From IMG/VR virus record IMGVR_UViG_3300045003_000054, positions 1-33,288 of that record: DNA of 33,288 bases; one strand, 5' to 3'. Below are positions 25,535 to 31,699 of the stretch, in pieces (positions within the stretch are counted from its first letter, which is position 1; every line of letters begins with the position of its first letter). Below the pieces are notes generated by a model that worked only from the letters and a program-made list of their open reading frames with translations, was not told where the DNA came from and made no database searches. The DNA comes from a virus. Position numbers and translations under genes: made by a program.

Positions 25535-25798
25535 CTACCAGCGCGAACCGGCATGGTAGCGCGCCCGCGCTTCCCGCATATGCGCCTGGAGGGCCTTCCA
25601 TTCTTTCGGGTGCTGCTTGGCAAACGCTTCCGCTGCCGCCTTTGCGAGTTCCACGCCAGCCGCTAGATTGTTCTCTCTTGTAGGTGTGCAACTCGCGCCG
25701 ACCAGGCGCAACCATTGGGCATCACTCGGCTGTAACGAGATCGAGTAACTTTCCTTGATTTCCGCGCCCATGGGTTCACGGCCCTTACGCTTCGCCAT
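25535..25798 (-). CDS. Small basic protein, unknown
   Basis: ATG 25798 has a near-perfect AGGAGG seven bases upstream, which settles the start; further upstream starts are not needed. The 87-aa product has a basic N-terminus (MAKRKGREPMGAEIKESYSISL), then QPSDAQWLRLVGAS and a helix rich in Ala, Glu and Lys (NLAAGVELAKAAAEAFAKQHPKEWKALQAHMREARARY). The shape (short beta then helices) could suit a small nucleic-acid-binding protein, but nothing confirms this. It belongs to the leftward accessory group. Confidence 0.62.
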   Translation of the reverse strand: MAKRKGREPMGAEIKESYSISLQPSDAQWLRLVGASCTPTRENNLAAGVELAKAAAEAFAKQHPKEWKALQAHMREARARYHAGSRW

Positions 25799-25830
25799 GA
25801 CACGTCCTCCTAGCCAATCATTGTAACGTG

Positions 25831-26163
25831 TCACCCGTTGCTGACTTGGCCGGGATTTTGCGCACCTGTTCGAACGAGGTGTAGAGCACTCCGTCCGTGA
25901 GTCGCCCATCTAGACGGGTACATCTTCTCTTTGATTGTGTAGAGAATTTGGAGGTGTGTTGGTGTGCTGCAAATTACCTGAAGCTTGATATCCTTCGCGG
26001 CCATTGGCAACCGAACGTGCAACTCGTACAAGTGCATCATCGCCGTCGTTTCGTCGGGCGTCGCATCCCAACTCCAACACATCGCCTTGAAGTAGTCCAA
26101 AGCCCGTTCCGGCAGGATGTTCGACAATTCGACACTGACTTTGATATCTCCAACCATGTTCAT
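25831..26163 (-). CDS. Hypothetical protein, unknown
   Basis: The 110-aa product is encoded 32 bases upstream of the 25535-25798 gene on the same strand. GGGGTG precedes ATG 26163, and a second ATG lies two codons later. The first ~80 residues look like an alpha/beta domain (VGDIKVSVELSNILPERALDYFKAMCWSWD then LYELHVRLPMAAKDIKLQVI); the tail is Arg/Gly-rich and may be unstructured. No signal peptide or known motif is present. Confidence 0.5.
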   Translation of the reverse strand: MNMVGDIKVSVELSNILPERALDYFKAMCWSWDATPDETTAMMHLYELHVRLPMAAKDIKLQVICSTPTHLQILYTIKEKMYPSRWATHGRSALHLVRTGAQNPGQVSNG

Positions 26164-26188
26164 GGTCGCACCCCGTTTGTTTTTGGAT

Positions 26189-26611
26189 TTACGACTTAAT
26201 GCGAAGGTGTTGGTTGCGACGAGGTATCCTTGCTCCCATCATCACGCGTCGATCCTCTCTATACAACCGAATCAACTCCCGCTTGTAGTGCACAAACCAA
26301 CGCCATTGGAGCGAAATCCCGGCGTGTCGATTGAATGCCCGTTCCATCAGGCCCAGGTAGTGGCAATACCTCACTGTCAAAACCAGCAGCCCGATCGATG
26401 CGCGCAGGCCCTTCACACCCCGCAAGCGGGTGAGTCGGTGCGATGTCACGCCGTGGACCCAGCGCCACAGTGCTTTGGTGCCCGCGACCCTATTGTCGTC
26501 GCACAGCCCACACCAACGATAGAATACCTTCGCGGGAATTGTCCCCTTGCGCTTCTGACGGATTAGCGAGAATGCCCGCCGTTCCAACGGCCCACCTAAC
26601 AGTGGCTTCAT
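26189..26611 (-). CDS. Hypothetical basic protein, unknown
   Basis: This 140-aa protein is very rich in Arg, Trp and His (for example KALWRWVHGVTSHRLTRLRG and RWFVHYKRELIRLYRED). A moderately hydrophobic segment, GLRASIGLLVLTVRYCHYLGL (~68-88), might be a membrane or buried helix. Only AAAGGG about 11 bases before ATG 26611 serves as ribosome binding site. No family is recognised. The gene keeps strand and spacing with neighbours on both sides, which is the main support for it being real. Confidence 0.42.
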   Translation of the reverse strand: MKPLLGGPLERRAFSLIRQKRKGTIPAKVFYRWCGLCDDNRVAGTKALWRWVHGVTSHRLTRLRGVKGLRASIGLLVLTVRYCHYLGLMERAFNRHAGISLQWRWFVHYKRELIRLYREDRRVMMGARIPRRNQHLRIKS

Positions 26612-26658
26612 AGCATCACGACCCTTTGCTGTCGAATTACCCCAATCCAGCGCCGCCT

Positions 26659-27210
26659 TTACAACACAGTTAATCCGGTTTCCTTGATGCGCTCGTAATA
26701 TTGCACTTCGGATGTGATCAGGTAGCAGGTTGGTTTAATTTTGGGACAGGAGCGTTGTTCGATCTTATGCAATTCCACGAGCCGAATTTCCGCTGCGTGG
26801 ACTGACCCCTCGTCGCATCCTTCCGGAATACGCAAACCGGCCGACACGAGGCCAGCGCGAATTTTATTCATCAACGGTTGCTGCTCGCAAATATCGACCG
26901 TGTAAGACGCGCCTAAATGTGTGCCTGTTACACTCCCCGGTGTCATTTGACATATAACACCAGTGATGGCGCCGTCGTAAGCAGACAACTCGAGGCCGTC
27001 AAAGGTTAAATCGTGCACACCGGGTGCTCGAACATCGGGGCATAGTGCGACCAACATCTCGCGAATCGCATGCGTGACTCGGACCTTGGGCATCAAATCG
27101 ACGGATTCGCACCCAGCAAGGCCCGCAGTGATGGAGATGGTGGCAGCCAACGTCAGGAAGTTCGCGTGTTTCATTGCGTTTTTTGTATTGTTTGAGTGAG
27201 GGTAGATCAT
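26659..27210 (-). CDS. Predicted outer-membrane lipoprotein
   Basis: The protein has a signal peptide ending in a lipobox LAGC, so it should be lipid-anchored with Cys as mature residue 1. The next residue is Glu rather than Asp, which by the E. coli +2 rule points to the outer membrane. ATG 27210 overlaps the upstream gene stop (ATGA), suggesting coupling; an inner ATG at 27174 gives a more normal signal peptide (MKHANFLTLAATISITAGLAGC) but lacks a ribosome binding site. The mature part (~150 aa) has several Cys (CPD, ICQ, DICEQQ, EGCDEG, RSCPKIKPTCY) that may form disulfides in the periplasm. No family is recognised. Confidence 0.75.
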   Translation of the reverse strand: MIYPHSNNTKNAMKHANFLTLAATISITAGLAGCESVDLMPKVRVTHAIREMLVALCPDVRAPGVHDLTFDGLELSAYDGAITGVICQMTPGSVTGTHLGASYTVDICEQQPLMNKIRAGLVSAGLRIPEGCDEGSVHAAEIRLVELHKIEQRSCPKIKPTCYLITSEVQYYERIKETGLTVL

Positions 27211-28241
27211 CTTGCCATTGGATGTCGCGGCTGCAATAGATTGCGCAAATCTTCCGGCCTCTCATTGAACCAAGGCCACGAGTCCGATGGTGATATCAGC
27301 TCGCCGGGGCGCCTAAAGTCATCGAATCTGGACTCATGACGGTTTATCCCGCCCGGCTTCAGCAAACGAAACAAATTGAAATTTGGGTCAACATGGTCGT
27401 GCCAGAGTTGCGCGACGTCCCGCAATTGGCCGTTGTAAAACCATAGCACGCCCTCTCCCGTGCTTGCACTGTATGCAAAGCTGATGTTTGTTTCATCGAT
27501 TGCACGCCCCCAATGGTAATCGACAAACGAGTCCGCGCTGCGCGAGTTAGTTGCATCGGGAGGCGGAGGGATGATGATAATCTCGCCGTGTCTGGCAGGC
27601 GCATTGAGCGGTTGGCCGTAATCCCACACCAACGCGGTATAGACGCGCTGGTACATCGGGACGTTTTCCTGCGAGTGCTCATCGTAGGGAATCAATTTCG
27701 CTTCCGAGGTCTGGCTCGATTGCGTGTGATGAAAGCCGTAGATGCCGCAGACGCGGGCATCGTTGTAGATGGATTTCGGGACCGCTGAGGAGCCGGAGTA
27801 CACCGCGCAAACCTGAATGAGATAAGGAACAAGCAAGGCTCCGGTGCTCCTCAATAGAAGGGCTTCCGTGTGTTCGGTGTCGACGGACGCCATGTAATAA
27901 ATCGCCAGAACGGCGACCCCTCCGCCGGTGGTCGTGGTGTCAAAAGTTGGTTCCACGCACAACCCTTGTTTGTTGAAGTTTTGACAACTCCTACCATTGA
28001 TCTCGGTCGAGCTTCCCCACTTAGCAACCGCCGGCTCGGTGAGTAATCGCAAGTTAGGGTTCGTCGCATCGACCTGGGACAGCGCCTCACCCAAACGAAT
28101 TCCGCCGATCGGCCGTGGATCGAGCCGTGGGTCGCCCCGACCAGTATCGCCGTCTTGCGTCGACTGCTGATGCGCACATCCGCATAGCAGCAGGAGTGCC
28201 AACCATTTCACTACCGCCGCCCGGCGGTGCCATCCGGTCAT
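27207..28241 (-). CDS. Predicted outer-membrane lipoprotein, larger
   Basis: ATG 28241 has AAGGAG 9 bases upstream and starts a proper signal peptide, MTGWHRRAAVVKWLALLLLC, then the lipobox LCGC with Cys22 followed by Ala; an upstream in-frame ATG (28292) lies within the promoter -10 region and was rejected. Length is 344 aa. The mature protein has an N-terminal low-complexity section, then a mixed alpha/beta region with paired Cys (RSCQNFNKQGLC, QVCAVY, ARVCGIYG) and a C-terminal part with Trp and Pro. No known family. It is the first gene of the leftward cassette and is coupled to the second lipoprotein by ATGA. Confidence 0.78.
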   Translation of the reverse strand: MTGWHRRAAVVKWLALLLLCGCAHQQSTQDGDTGRGDPRLDPRPIGGIRLGEALSQVDATNPNLRLLTEPAVAKWGSSTEINGRSCQNFNKQGLCVEPTFDTTTTGGGVAVLAIYYMASVDTEHTEALLLRSTGALLVPYLIQVCAVYSGSSAVPKSIYNDARVCGIYGFHHTQSSQTSEAKLIPYDEHSQENVPMYQRVYTALVWDYGQPLNAPARHGEIIIIPPPPDATNSRSADSFVDYHWGRAIDETNISFAYSASTGEGVLWFYNGQLRDVAQLWHDHVDPNFNLFRLLKPGGINRHESRFDDFRRPGELISPSDSWPWFNERPEDLRNLLQPRHPMAR

Positions 28242-28292
28242 ATTACAGTACTCCTTAGCGTTCCTGCGGACCAAGGTCTTAGCGGTGGCCAT

Positions 28293-28301
28293 CCTATATC
28301 A
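28293..28301 (-). promoter_or_regulatory. Extended -10 promoter for the lipoprotein cassette
   Basis: On the minus strand TGATATAGG gives an extended -10 (TG-n-TATAGG). Transcription would begin near 28286, about 45 bases before ATG 28241. The mirror-image motif lies at 28419-28427. The region expected for -35 overlaps the first tandem repeat, so a bound protein could block it. Confidence 0.55.
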
Positions 28302-28303
28302 CT

Positions 28304-28400
28304 CGTGTGTACGGAGGTATCCCCCGTGTATATGGCGGGTATCCGACGTATGGACGGATTTCCGTGTATACGGCGGCTTTCCGTCACTCGGGTCCGGAAG
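28304..28400. repeat. Tandem ~20-bp operator-like repeats
   Basis: Four adjacent imperfect units begin at 28304, 28325, 28344 and 28363 with consensus near CGTGTATAYGGCGGNTWTCC; a weaker fifth may start at 28382. Units are 19-21 bases and abut each other. The core GTATAC is palindromic in unit 4 and partly so in the others. They fill the space between two divergent -10 elements, which fits cooperative binding sites for the adjacent XRE-type regulator. This is inferred from arrangement. Confidence 0.7.
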
Positions 28401-28418
28401 CATGGCAAAAAGGGAGGG

Positions 28419-28427
28419 TGATATAGT
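28419..28427 (+). promoter_or_regulatory. Extended -10 promoter for the XRE regulator
   Basis: TGATATAGT is an extended -10 element on the plus strand, the inverse of the motif at 28293-28301 (9-bp inverted copies GTGATATAG). The start of transcription would be near 28434, leaving a leader of about 12 bases before the TTG start at 28446. No good -35 is seen, as is common with extended -10 promoters. Confidence 0.55.
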
Positions 28428-28445
28428 TAGGACTGGATAAGAAAC

Positions 28446-28757
28446 TTGGCTCGGACGAAGAATAAACTCCCACGCACCACTGACGAGCTAGCCGCCCTGG
28501 TGCGCGAGCAGGAACAGGTGGCTCGTGTCAACATATCTATCCTCAGTGGGTGGCGTAAGGATGCGGATATCACGCAAGCGCAGATGGGACATGCACTCGG
28601 CCTTAGCGAGGATGTCATATCCAACATCGAGGCGCTGAAACGCCCGCTCTCCATGGCAGGCTCAATTGTGTGGGCGCGGCTCGCCGGTCGGACGCATATA
28701 GAGTATTTCGAGGAACTGGCTTTCCGGCTGCGGAAAATCTACCCGCGAAAGCGCTGA
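28446..28757 (+). CDS. XRE-family (Cro/CI-type) transcriptional regulator
   Basis: A helix-turn-helix of the XRE type spans about residues 33-75: LSGWRKDADITQAQMGHALGLSEDVISNIEALKRPLS. Length is 103 aa, too short for a CI with a cleavable domain, so it resembles Cro or small restriction controllers. TTG 28446 is the only workable start after the in-frame stop at 28428, since the next ATG lies inside the HTH; the ribosome binding site (GGATAAG) is weak and the leader short. It probably binds the tandem repeats just upstream and so controls itself and the lipoprotein cassette. A role in the wider lysis-lysogeny decision is possible. Confidence 0.78.
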   Translation: MARTKNKLPRTTDELAALVREQEQVARVNISILSGWRKDADITQAQMGHALGLSEDVISNIEALKRPLSMAGSIVWARLAGRTHIEYFEELAFRLRKIYPRKR

Positions 28758-28783
28758 CCTGCCCCCGCCTTGAGTGCGAGGAC

Positions 28784-28993
28784 CTAACGTCCGGTCGTGG
28801 TGCGCGTCCGCCCGGCGCGCGCCTCGACCAGCTCGCGCAGTCTCATGATTACGTCGGGGGTGATCGGGCACCGCCCGCGACACATGCGCCGGAACAATCC
28901 CTCGTCGATGTGCGCCAGGCGCGCGGCGGCTCGTTGACCCAACTGGAGTTGGGCGCACAACTCGCGCAGGGTGTCAGGTGCTAGGTCATCCAA
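28784..28993 (-). CDS. Small helix-turn-helix protein
   Basis: This 69-aa protein reads LRELCAQLQLGQRAAARLAHIDEGLFRRMCRGRCPITPDVIMRLRELVEA, a compact HTH like those of small phage repressors or Cro-like proteins. The start is TTG 28993, five bases after the excisionase-like gene stop on the same strand; there is no own ribosome binding site, so it may depend on coupling. The last ten residues are Arg/Thr-rich. The gene converges with the XRE regulator, 26 bases away. Confidence 0.62.
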   Translation of the reverse strand: MDDLAPDTLRELCAQLQLGQRAAARLAHIDEGLFRRMCRGRCPITPDVIMRLRELVEARAGRTRTTTGR

Positions 28994-28998
28994 TTATA

Positions 28999-29211
28999 TC
29001 AACCAGTCGGTGTGCCCGGCCGATTCACGGCAGCCAGCACAGAACGCACTGTTGAACGCCGCCACTTGTGACCCTCCCCCAAGCGTTGGGCGGGGTTTTC
29101 GGGTGGGGGGACAAGCCCAGCTTTCACGCGGGAAAAGAAGGTCCGCCGCGAGCAGTCGAGCAACCGAGCAAATTCCTTTGTACCAACGTAGCCGTCGAGA
29201 TTGTCGTCCAT
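28999..29211 (-). CDS. xis: Excisionase-like DNA-binding protein (MerR/HTH_17 type)
   Basis: The 70-aa product matches small winged HTH proteins used as excisionases: YVGTKEFARLLDCSRRTFFSRVKAGLVPPP gives the recognition helix and LGEGHKWRRSTVRSVLAAV the wing and end helix. ATG 29211 has GAGGA at proper distance, whereas the in-frame ATG at 29220 is too close to it. Such a protein would bind near attP and direct the integrase to excision, and may also repress its own promoter. It lies downstream of the integrase on the same strand, separated by a palindrome/hairpin. Confidence 0.75.
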   Translation of the reverse strand: MDDNLDGYVGTKEFARLLDCSRRTFFSRVKAGLVPPPENPAQRLGEGHKWRRSTVRSVLAAVNRPGTPTG

Positions 29212-29287
29212 GGCTAACATTCCTCGGGAGGCAAAAGCTGTGCAGAGCGCAGTAGTCTAAGGCGGCATCGTGCGGGAAGACAAATCG

Positions 29288-29323
29288 AAGGCGTGACGCT
29301 TCGAGTGACGCGTCACGCCTTTT
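29288..29323. terminator. 12-bp stem inverted repeat with internal perfect palindrome
   Basis: AAGGCGTGACGC (29288-29299) pairs with GCGTCACGCCTT (29310-29321) around a 10-base loop. On the plus strand the stem ends in TTTT, so it can act as a terminator in that direction; on the minus strand it would follow the integrase. The perfect 12-base palindrome GTGACGCGTCAC (29305-29316) overlaps the right arm and could instead be a protein-binding site upstream of the excisionase gene. Confidence 0.5.
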
Positions 29324-29329
29324 CCCCAT

Positions 29330-29351
29330 TGGGTCTTATGTGGGTCTTATG
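29330..29351. repeat. 11-bp tandem duplication at the integrase 3' end
   Basis: TGGGTCTTATG occurs twice in direct contact, 29330-29340 and 29341-29351. The second copy includes the integrase stop codon (TAA at 29349-29347, minus strand). No role is evident; it may be a slippage duplication. Confidence 0.7.
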
Positions 29352-30774
29352 CCGCGAGCGGTACCGCGACTTGCTCACGCCCGATGATGCGTTGTAGGCG
29401 GCGGTCCCACTTCTTCAGCGCCCGCAGCTTGCGCCCCCAGTAATCGTGACGGTCGTAGATTTCTGTCACGTCCGTGGGCTTGCTTTTCTTCTTCTTGCGA
29501 TGGTTGATGATCCTCTTGATCGTGAACCGACTGACCCCGAGGTCTGCGAGGTTCGTCACCACAGTGCGCCGCGAGTCGTGCGGAGTGAATGGTTCCAACT
29601 TCGCCAATGGGCCGTCGTGCAACCGCTTCGGCCGTTGCCCACGCTTGCCGTGCTTTTTACCGTAGCGCAAATTGCGCAGCGCCCGAGCGAAGGTGTGCTT
29701 CCCGATTGGCTTAGTAGCACATTTGGCCTTGTGCCTATGGGGGATGAGGTATTTGCAATTTACTGACAAAACCAACAGGCGCTCGACGATCTCAACAGCA
29801 AGGTCGGTTAGGGGCACCACGTGCTCGTGGCCGTTTTTCGTGTCGTGAATTGTCCAGCGGCGCGCTTTCAGGTCAAAGTCACCGGGCTTTGATTTGCGCA
29901 CCTCTCCGCCCCGTTGCCCCGTGACCAGTATCAATTGCAGCCCCAGGCGGATGCGCTCCTGCGCCACTTGGGCTGCAGGGTCGGCTAACGCCTGCCAGTA
30001 CACCCGGATTTCGTGCGCCTCCAGAACGCGCTCGCGCGATCCCTCCGCCCCTCCAGGCGCCTGGATGTCGGCGAAGGGGTTCAGGTCCAGCCCCTTTTCA
30101 TCCCATGCGCGGTCACGGATCAGAAATTTGCACATCTGTCCCGCCATCTGGCAGAAGCGGTTGGCCTCAACAGGTGCCCCGCGCCTCACAATCCCGTCGA
30201 GTAGTTGGACCGCATCACGCCGCCGCTTGAGGCGCAAGTCATGCGAGAACCATGGCCGCAGGTTCTTCTTCAGGAGCCACAGCGAATCGCGCGGGTTCTT
30301 GTGGCGCTTGCGCGCGTAGTGCCACACCCATTCCGCAATGGCATTGCGTGCCGTGAGCACCGCCCCCGCGCCGGCGTCGGACGGACCGCCTGAATCGGTG
30401 GGTCGCGTTGGGTTGTCGCCCCCTGGTGGCGGATTCTGCGGGCTTTGCGGCTCATGGGGGTGCGTGGGGCTCCACACCATCGTCCTGGGGTCAATCGCCC
30501 GCCGGACGAGTTTGCGCGCGGCCTCGTGGGCCTCGTGGGCCTGTTCTAGCGTCCATAGCGGCGGACCGCTGTCCCCGAATTCGCCATACGTGACAAACCC
30601 CGGCGACTGGCCCGCTATTTGGAACCGCGTCCCGAACGTGCGGGTCCCGGTCTCGGACACCCGGACCTGAAAGCCTTTGCGCCCCTTTTCGGTTACCGCA
30701 TAGCGCTTGCCGTCCGTGGGTCGCTTGAGGGACCGTATCCACGTAGCAGTGAACACACGCGCTGGGTGCTTCAT
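29347..30774 (-). CDS. int: Tyrosine-type site-specific integrase
   Basis: This recombinase inserts phage DNA into a host tRNA-Pro gene. Catalytic residues are visible: Arg288 in TGQRGGEVR, Lys313 in DTKNGHEH, His399 and Arg402 in TPHDSRRT, His425 in IINHR, and Tyr440 in TEIYDRHDYW. The N-terminal ~100 residues form the arm-binding domain (GKRYAVTEKGRKGFQVRVSETGTRTF). It is joined to the core-binding domain by a Pro/Gly/Ser-rich linker (about 104-138) unusual for the family. Length is 475 aa, slightly long. It starts at ATG 30774, 27 bases from the nearest arm-type repeat at attP. Confidence 0.93.
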   Translation of the reverse strand: MKHPARVFTATWIRSLKRPTDGKRYAVTEKGRKGFQVRVSETGTRTFGTRFQIAGQSPGFVTYGEFGDSGPPLWTLEQAHEAHEAARKLVRRAIDPRTMVWSPTHPHEPQSPQNPPPGGDNPTRPTDSGGPSDAGAGAVLTARNAIAEWVWHYARKRHKNPRDSLWLLKKNLRPWFSHDLRLKRRRDAVQLLDGIVRRGAPVEANRFCQMAGQMCKFLIRDRAWDEKGLDLNPFADIQAPGGAEGSRERVLEAHEIRVYWQALADPAAQVAQERIRLGLQLILVTGQRGGEVRKSKPGDFDLKARRWTIHDTKNGHEHVVPLTDLAVEIVERLLVLSVNCKYLIPHRHKAKCATKPIGKHTFARALRNLRYGKKHGKRGQRPKRLHDGPLAKLEPFTPHDSRRTVVTNLADLGVSRFTIKRIINHRKKKKSKPTDVTEIYDRHDYWGRKLRALKKWDRRLQRIIGREQVAVPLAA

Positions 30775-30800
30775 TGCCCGCCCCTCCTCCTTGCCCGATC

Positions 30801-30823
30801 CCCGGCTACAGTTCGGCTACAGT
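30801..30823. repeat. Left arm-type site pair at attP
   Basis: CGGCTACAGT occurs at 30803-30812 and 30814-30823, 11 bases apart, same orientation. The same 10-mer occurs twice more at 31081-31102 on the other side of the tRNA-derived core. These fit binding sites for the integrase arm-binding domain. Confidence 0.7.
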
Positions 30824-30893
30824 GAGCCAATTGCTGCACTGTATCCGGCTGTGCGCAGTGCAGAGTTGAGCAAGCCTCAGCGGGGCGCAAAAA

Positions 30894-30955
30894 AAGTTGG
30901 GAAACACCTATGTTTTTAGCACTTTCAGCGGATGCCCAAGTTGGGAAAACTTGGG
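30894..30955. repeat. Direct and inverted repeats beside the attP core
   Basis: AAGTTGGGAAA occurs at 30894-30904 and 30938-30948. The second copy lies in a perfect inverted repeat, CCCAAGTT (935-942) and AACTTGGG (948-955), with a 5-base gap, directly beside the core. It has no T-run, so it is more likely a protein site (excisionase or a host factor) than a terminator. Confidence 0.5.
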
Positions 30956-30961
30956 TAGAGA

Positions 30962-31011
30962 TGGTCGGGGCGACAGGATTCGAACCTGCGACCTTCTGGT
31001 CCCAAACCAGA
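30962..31011 (-). other. attP core: 3' half of tRNA-Pro(UGG)
   Basis: Read on the minus strand, this stretch holds an anticodon stem-loop (TCTGG, loop TTTGGGA with anticodon TGG, CCAGA), variable region, T-arm (CAGG-TTCGAAT-CCTG), acceptor strand CGCCCCG and ACCA. The 5' acceptor strand needed to pair with CGCCCCG is absent (GTTTGTA is found in its place), so it is not a working tRNA gene; only a weak D-arm-like stretch follows. A tRNA 3' end next to an integrase gene is the usual attachment core. Confidence 0.82.
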
Positions 31012-31054
31012 GAGACTACCGACCAAGTGCCCAGTACAAACAACAACTTAGCTG

Positions 31055-31282
31055 TCATGGGTTCCTCACATTTCCGGTTTCGGCTACAGTTTCGGCTACA
31101 GTTTTCTCCGCCCCCTTCCGCTTCGCTTTCCGCGCCTCGGCCATTGCCTTGTAGTGCTCTGGTGATCGCGCTTTACGCTTGCCTTTGGCCGTTCCGCCTT
31201 TCTTGCCGCCCTTTTTGCCGATACTCGCCAAGTAAGCGCGGACGGGGTCGTCCGAGGGGGGGGCGTCCGAGGGGCCGCTCAC
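31055..31282 (-). CDS. Small lysine-rich protein, unknown
   Basis: The 75-aa product starts at GTG 31282, overlapping the upstream gene stop (GTGA), so it is probably co-translated. It is very basic, with the patch IGKKGGKKGGTAKGKRKARSPEHYKAMAEARKAKRKG, resembling Gly/Lys/Ala-rich motifs of small bacterial nucleic-acid-binding proteins. Its 3' end runs through the right arm-type sites of attP, so the last residues (KTVAETVAETGNVRNP) are set by that DNA. Function is unknown; DNA or RNA binding is a guess from charge. Confidence 0.55.
   Translation of the reverse strand: MSGPSDAPPSDDPVRAYLASIGKKGGKKGGTAKGKRKARSPEHYKAMAEARKAKRKGAEKTVAETVAETGNVRNP
31081..31102. repeat. Right arm-type site pair at attP
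   Basis: CGGCTACAGT at 31081-31090 and 31093-31102, 12 bases apart and in the same orientation as the left pair. They overlap the 3' end of the small gene 31055-31282, where they encode the repeated residues VAETVAET. Confidence 0.7.
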
Positions 31283-31545
31283 GCCGCCACCCGCACTGCG
31301 TATTTGGCGACGAACGCCTCGCCTGCGGGCGTCAGAAACACCTCGTCGAATGCCTTGCTGTAGCTCACAAGCCCTTTGGAGCGGAGCGCGTGGAGTACTT
31401 CCGCGCCCCGGCTGAGATTCAACACGTCAGCGCCGAAGGCATTCACCACGACCTTGTACGCGGAGATGTAGCCGCCGTTCGTTGAAGTGGGACGCAGCTT
31501 GAGCAGTTCGGTTAGAAGGGCGAGGAACTTTTCGAGGCGGTTCAT
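31279..31545 (-). CDS. Small putative winged-helix protein
   Basis: ATG 31545 has a strong AAGGAG six to seven bases upstream, so the in-frame start at 31572 is not needed. The 88-aa product is helical with a likely turn and C-terminal beta hairpin (ISAYKVVVNAFGADVLNLSRGAEVLHALRSKGLVSYSKAFDEVFLTPAGEAFVAKY), which suits a winged-helix DNA-binding fold. It is divergent from the 31700 gene across a palindromic operator and precedes the Lys-rich gene with an overlap. A regulatory role is inferred. Confidence 0.62.
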   Translation of the reverse strand: MNRLEKFLALLTELLKLRPTSTNGGYISAYKVVVNAFGADVLNLSRGAEVLHALRSKGLVSYSKAFDEVFLTPAGEAFVAKYAVRVAA

Positions 31546-31571
31546 GTGTATCTCCTTCTCCAATGGAGACA

Positions 31572-31602
31572 ACTATAGCAAAGCCGCTTTGCGTATGAAA
31601 CC
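31572..31602 (-). promoter_or_regulatory. Promoter with palindromic operator in the spacer
   Basis: On the minus strand TATAGT (31577-31572) is a good -10 for the 31545 gene. Immediately upstream is GCAAAG-CCG-CTTTGC (31578-31592), a 15-base near-perfect palindrome, positioned between -10 and the expected -35. Such placement is classic for repression. The -35 itself is weak. Confidence 0.5.
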
Positions 31603-31699
31603 GCTGTTTTTGCTGCACTTGCTCGACCTCTCTGCGATTGATTTCATCGGGGGGCGCTATGTCACTCTTCTGATGGGGGAACCAAACAGGGGAAGGAAA

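Noticed and set aside
28304-28400. CRISPR-like array
   Set aside because: Units abut without spacers, are imperfect, and there are only four or five; they lie between divergent promoters, so operators are more likely.
28402-28440. 12-codon leader peptide (MAKREGDIVRTG) before the XRE gene
   Set aside because: It overlaps the -10 element and would start upstream of the predicted transcript; GGAAG is one base from its ATG, too close.
30962-31045. Complete tRNA-Pro gene on the minus strand
   Set aside because: The anticodon arm, T-arm and 3' acceptor are good, but the 5' acceptor strand does not pair with CGCCCCG and the D-arm is poor, so it is a 3' fragment used as att core.
31487-31699. Upstream extension of the 31700 gene
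   Set aside because: It would run antisense through the start of the 31545 gene and its operator; ATG 31700 has the ribosome binding site.
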